Positions 61,778 to 64,000 of a stretch of 64,000 bases of DNA are shown piece after piece. The notes below the pieces were generated by a model. The model did not search any database. It was not told the DNA's origin and was given only the letters and a program-made list of their open reading frames with translations. The translations under genes and the position numbers were made by a program. Position 1 is the stretch's first letter, and each line of letters begins with the position of its first letter. Source of the stretch: JBEISR01 sp044371425 (lineage in GTDB: Bacteria; Planctomycetota; Planctomycetia; Pirellulales; Pirellulaceae); NCBI GenBank assembly GCA_044371425.1, contig JBILTR010000014.1, forward strand, positions 62,001-126,000. Reading direction: 5' to 3'.

Positions 61778-64000
61778 TCAGAGCATGTCGATGGGGTCGA
61801 CATCGATCAGCAGCTGGATCTCGCCTGGTGGCGCCAGTTCCCGATCGATCGGCACCAGCATCCGATGCAACGGTTCGGCGTGTGGGCAGCAGAGCAGGAT
61901 ATGGAACCGATACTTCCCGCGCAACTTGGCAAAGGGTGGTGGTGCCGGGCCGAGGATCCGACATTCGGGAGCGATCGACTCCTGCAGGCTCTTTAGCTTC
62001 CTGGCGACCGTCTTGGAAAACGCGTCGGTCGCCTCCAGGTCAGGCCCCCGCACGATGATTCTGGCCATGCTCCCGAATGGCGGATAGCCAAACCGCTCCC
62101 TATGCTCCAGTTCCTGCTCAGCGAAGTTTTGAAAATCGTGCTTCGAGGCGGCCAGGATCGCAGGATGGTCGGGGGAATAGGTCTGCACCACCACCGTCCC
62201 TGGCTTTTCGCCACGCCCCGTCCTTCCTGCCACCTGGGTCACCAACTGAAACGTCCGCTCGGCGGCCCGAAAATCAGGAAAGTGCAATGCGGAATCGGCA
62301 TGGATCACCCCCACCAAAAGCACATTGGGGAAGTCCAGTCCCTTGGCGATCATCTGGGTGCCTAGCAGCAGATCGACCTTCCCCTCACGAAATTCGGCCA
62401 GCGTCCTTTCGTGACTGCCTGGCTTGCGCATGGTGTCGGAATCCATCCGAGCGATGGTCGCTTGAGGATATTTCTCCCGCACTTCAATCTCCAGCCGCTG
62501 CGTTCCGGTTCCCCAGTATCGGATCCCTGCATGCTTGCACTGCGGGCACTGATTGGGGGTGGCGATGGTGTACTCGCAGTAATGGCAGACTGCCTTTCCC
62601 CCGTCCTGATGGTGCGTCAGCGGCAGATCGCACTCGGGGCAGGGAACCACATAGCCGCAATGAGGACACTGGATGCTGGTGGCAAAGCCGCGCCGATTCA
62701 GCAGCAGGATCACCTGCCCTTTCTGCTGCAGCGTCTGTTCGATTTCCCGGTGCAGCGGCCCGCTGATCGATCCCTGACCCTGTCGATCGCGCGGGTCGCG
62801 CAGGTCGACCACATCGACATGCGGCAACGGTCGGTTATGGATCCGGCGGGGAAGACTGACTAGCTTGTACGCGCCGCTGCGCACCCTCTGCCAGCTCTCC
62901 AGCGATGGCGTGGCCGACCCCAGCACCAGGGGAATCCGCAACAGATGGGCCCGATGCAGGGCGACATCCCGGGCATGGTACCTGGGCACCGTCTCTTGCT
63001 TGAACGACGATTCATGCTCTTCATCGACCACGATCAGTCCCAGATGAGGCGCGGGAGCGAACAGGGCGCTGCGCGGGCCGATGACCACATCGGCCTGACC
63101 GCTGGCGATCCTCCGCCACTGCTGATGCCGCTCCACATCGCTCATGTGGCTGTGCAGCACGGCCACGGTATCGAAACGGGACTGAAAGCGATGGCGCGTT
63201 TGCGGAGTCAAACTGATTTCGGGGACCAGCACGATCGCCTGGCGGCGCATCGCAATCGTCTTTTGGATCGCCTGCATGTAGACTTCCGTCTTCCCGCTGC
63301 CGGTGACACCATGCAGCAGAATCGTCTGCGACTGGCGACTCTCCATCGCCTCCTCGATCGCCCGGAGAGCCAGTCGCTGGTCGGCGCTGAGCGCCTGCGG
63401 CGCGGTGCGCGGATGGCCGACGGGTCGCGCGCCTGCTGCTCCCGAAGACTCCATCCGCCGCTCCCCACGCACCTCCACCAGCCCACGACCGCGCAGCGCC
63501 TGAAGCGGTGCGATCGAACAGGATGCCTGCTGCAACAGATCATCCTGCAGCAACCCCTCAGGATGCCCATCGAGGATCTCCACCAACCCCCGCTGCTTGG
63601 CGGTCAGCTTCGCTGCCGGTTTTCTCAAGCCGTCTTCACTAGCATCACGGGCAGAATCATCCGCCGCAGGTTCTTTGTCCCCGATTGGCGATCGGCCTTC
63701 GGCCAGGGCCTTTCCCAAATCGGTCAGCCGCCAGACCGATTTCTCACGCGTTCCCGCCGCCGCCCGCACGCCAGCCGGAACAACCGCTTCAAACACCTGC
63801 CCCAGCGGCACTAGGTAATAGACCGACATCCATTCGATCAGCTTCAGCAACGGACCGTCGCACAGAGGCTGGTCATCGACCAGCTTGGTCACTTCCTTCA
63901 GCGAAGCGGGAGCCACCTTGGCCACTTCGATCGCCATGCAGTAACCCAGCACGGGGCGATTGGATTTGCCCAGCGGCACCACGACGCGCATCCCCGGTTG
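61778..64000 (-). CDS. priA: Primosomal protein N' (PriA helicase), C-terminal 741 codons
   Basis: A superfamily 2 DNA helicase that restarts stalled replication forks. The frame enters from the right edge and lacks its true start; the first visible residues QPGMRVVVPLGKSNRPVLGY match the PriA N-terminal DNA-binding domain. Helicase motifs seen are GVTGSGKTEVYMQ (Walker A), DEEHESSFKQ (Walker B), GSATPSLESW and LLNRRGFAT. Two zinc-binding clusters follow (CPHCGYVVPCPEC, CHYCEYTIATPNQCPQC), then GTQRLEIEVREKYP and GTQMIAKGLDFPNV. It is nearly complete, since E. coli PriA is 732 residues. Confidence 0.95.
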   Translation of the reverse strand, partial: QPGMRVVVPLGKSNRPVLGYCMAIEVAKVAPASLKEVTKLVDDQPLCDGPLLKLIEWMSVYYLVPLGQVFEAVVPAGVRAAAGTREKSVWRLTDLGKALAEGRSPIGDKEPAADDSARDASEDGLRKPAAKLTAKQRGLVEILDGHPEGLLQDDLLQQASCSIAPLQALRGRGLVEVRGERRMESSGAAGARPVGHPRTAPQALSADQRLALRAIEEAMESRQSQTILLHGVTGSGKTEVYMQAIQKTIAMRRQAIVLVPEISLTPQTRHRFQSRFDTVAVLHSHMSDVERHQQWRRIASGQADVVIGPRSALFAPAPHLGLIVVDEEHESSFKQETVPRYHARDVALHRAHLLRIPLVLGSATPSLESWQRVRSGAYKLVSLPRRIHNRPLPHVDVVDLRDPRDRQGQGSISGPLHREIEQTLQQKGQVILLLNRRGFATSIQCPHCGYVVPCPECDLPLTHHQDGGKAVCHYCEYTIATPNQCPQCKHAGIRYWGTGTQRLEIEVREKYPQATIARMDSDTMRKPGSHERTLAEFREGKVDLLLGTQMIAKGLDFPNVLLVGVIHADSALHFPDFRAAERTFQLVTQVAGRTGRGEKPGTVVVQTYSPDHPAILAASKHDFQNFAEQELEHRERFGYPPFGSMARIIVRGPDLEATDAFSKTVARKLKSLQESIAPECRILGPAPPPFAKLRGKYRFHILLCCPHAEPLHRMLVPIDRELAPPGEIQLLIDVDPIDML

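Overview
The window is GC-rich bacterial DNA whose gene content points to the phylum Planctomycetota, most likely a Pirellulaceae-type organism. Pointers are a secreted PQQ-type beta-propeller protein, a PEP-CTERM protein, a glycine/proline-rich EF-hand protein, small membrane proteins opening with an R-F-S-L-R motif, many short ECF sigma factors and lipoproteins, and long gaps with dispersed palindromic repeats. This placement is inference from gene families; there is no rRNA here to confirm it.

Layout. 0-10 kb: a saccharopine-dehydrogenase-type gene cut by the left edge, a secreted coiled-coil protein, two lipoproteins, tRNA-Ser(UGA), a PQQ-propeller protein, the ribosome-rescue hydrolase arfB, a UVR-motif protein, a frameshifted small gene, and an ECF sigma / membrane protein / secreted protein operon. 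10.8-17.1 kb: a secreted leucine-rich-repeat protein, pyroglutamyl peptidase, then a PepSY protein, an EF-hand glycine-rich protein and a two-component pair whose kinase has a proline-rich sensor loop. 17.4-23.6 kb: phoU-phoB, nadB, moaB, a soluble chemoreceptor-like protein and a thioredoxin-like secreted protein. 23.9-24.6 kb is a repeat array. 24.8-30.7 kb: ygiQ, a GNAT acetyltransferase, a VOC protein and a class II photolyase fused to an FAD oxidoreductase.

31.2-40.7 kb: hisD-hisC-hisB, a membrane protein coupled to a prenyltransferase-repeat protein, a DUF3293 protein, two regulators, and a carboxymuconolactone decarboxylase-like gene overlapping mobA. 40.7-44.1 kb is the most accessory-looking stretch: a fold-back inverted repeat, then short plus-strand genes of mostly unknown function separated by hairpins that resemble integron attC sites, and a duplicated 58-bp repeat. 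44.4-64 kb: an HNH endonuclease, a zinc peptidase, a TPR membrane protein, the threonine catabolic pair tdh-kbl, a 58-bp tandem repeat, a family 25 glycosyltransferase, a methyltransferase, a DUF4091-type glycoside hydrolase, a sugar-nucleotide epimerase, a PhoR-like kinase (probable partner of the distant phoB), a PEP-CTERM protein and priA running off the right edge.

The genes are mostly housekeeping plus envelope and secreted functions. Points worth following are the photolyase-oxidoreductase fusion, the cassette-like zone at 41-44 kb, the soluble chemoreceptor with reversed domain order, the EF-hand/two-component cluster, and several repeat families at gene 3' ends. Starts were chosen from Shine-Dalgarno spacing, signal peptides and overlaps, and many differ from the longest possible reading frame.
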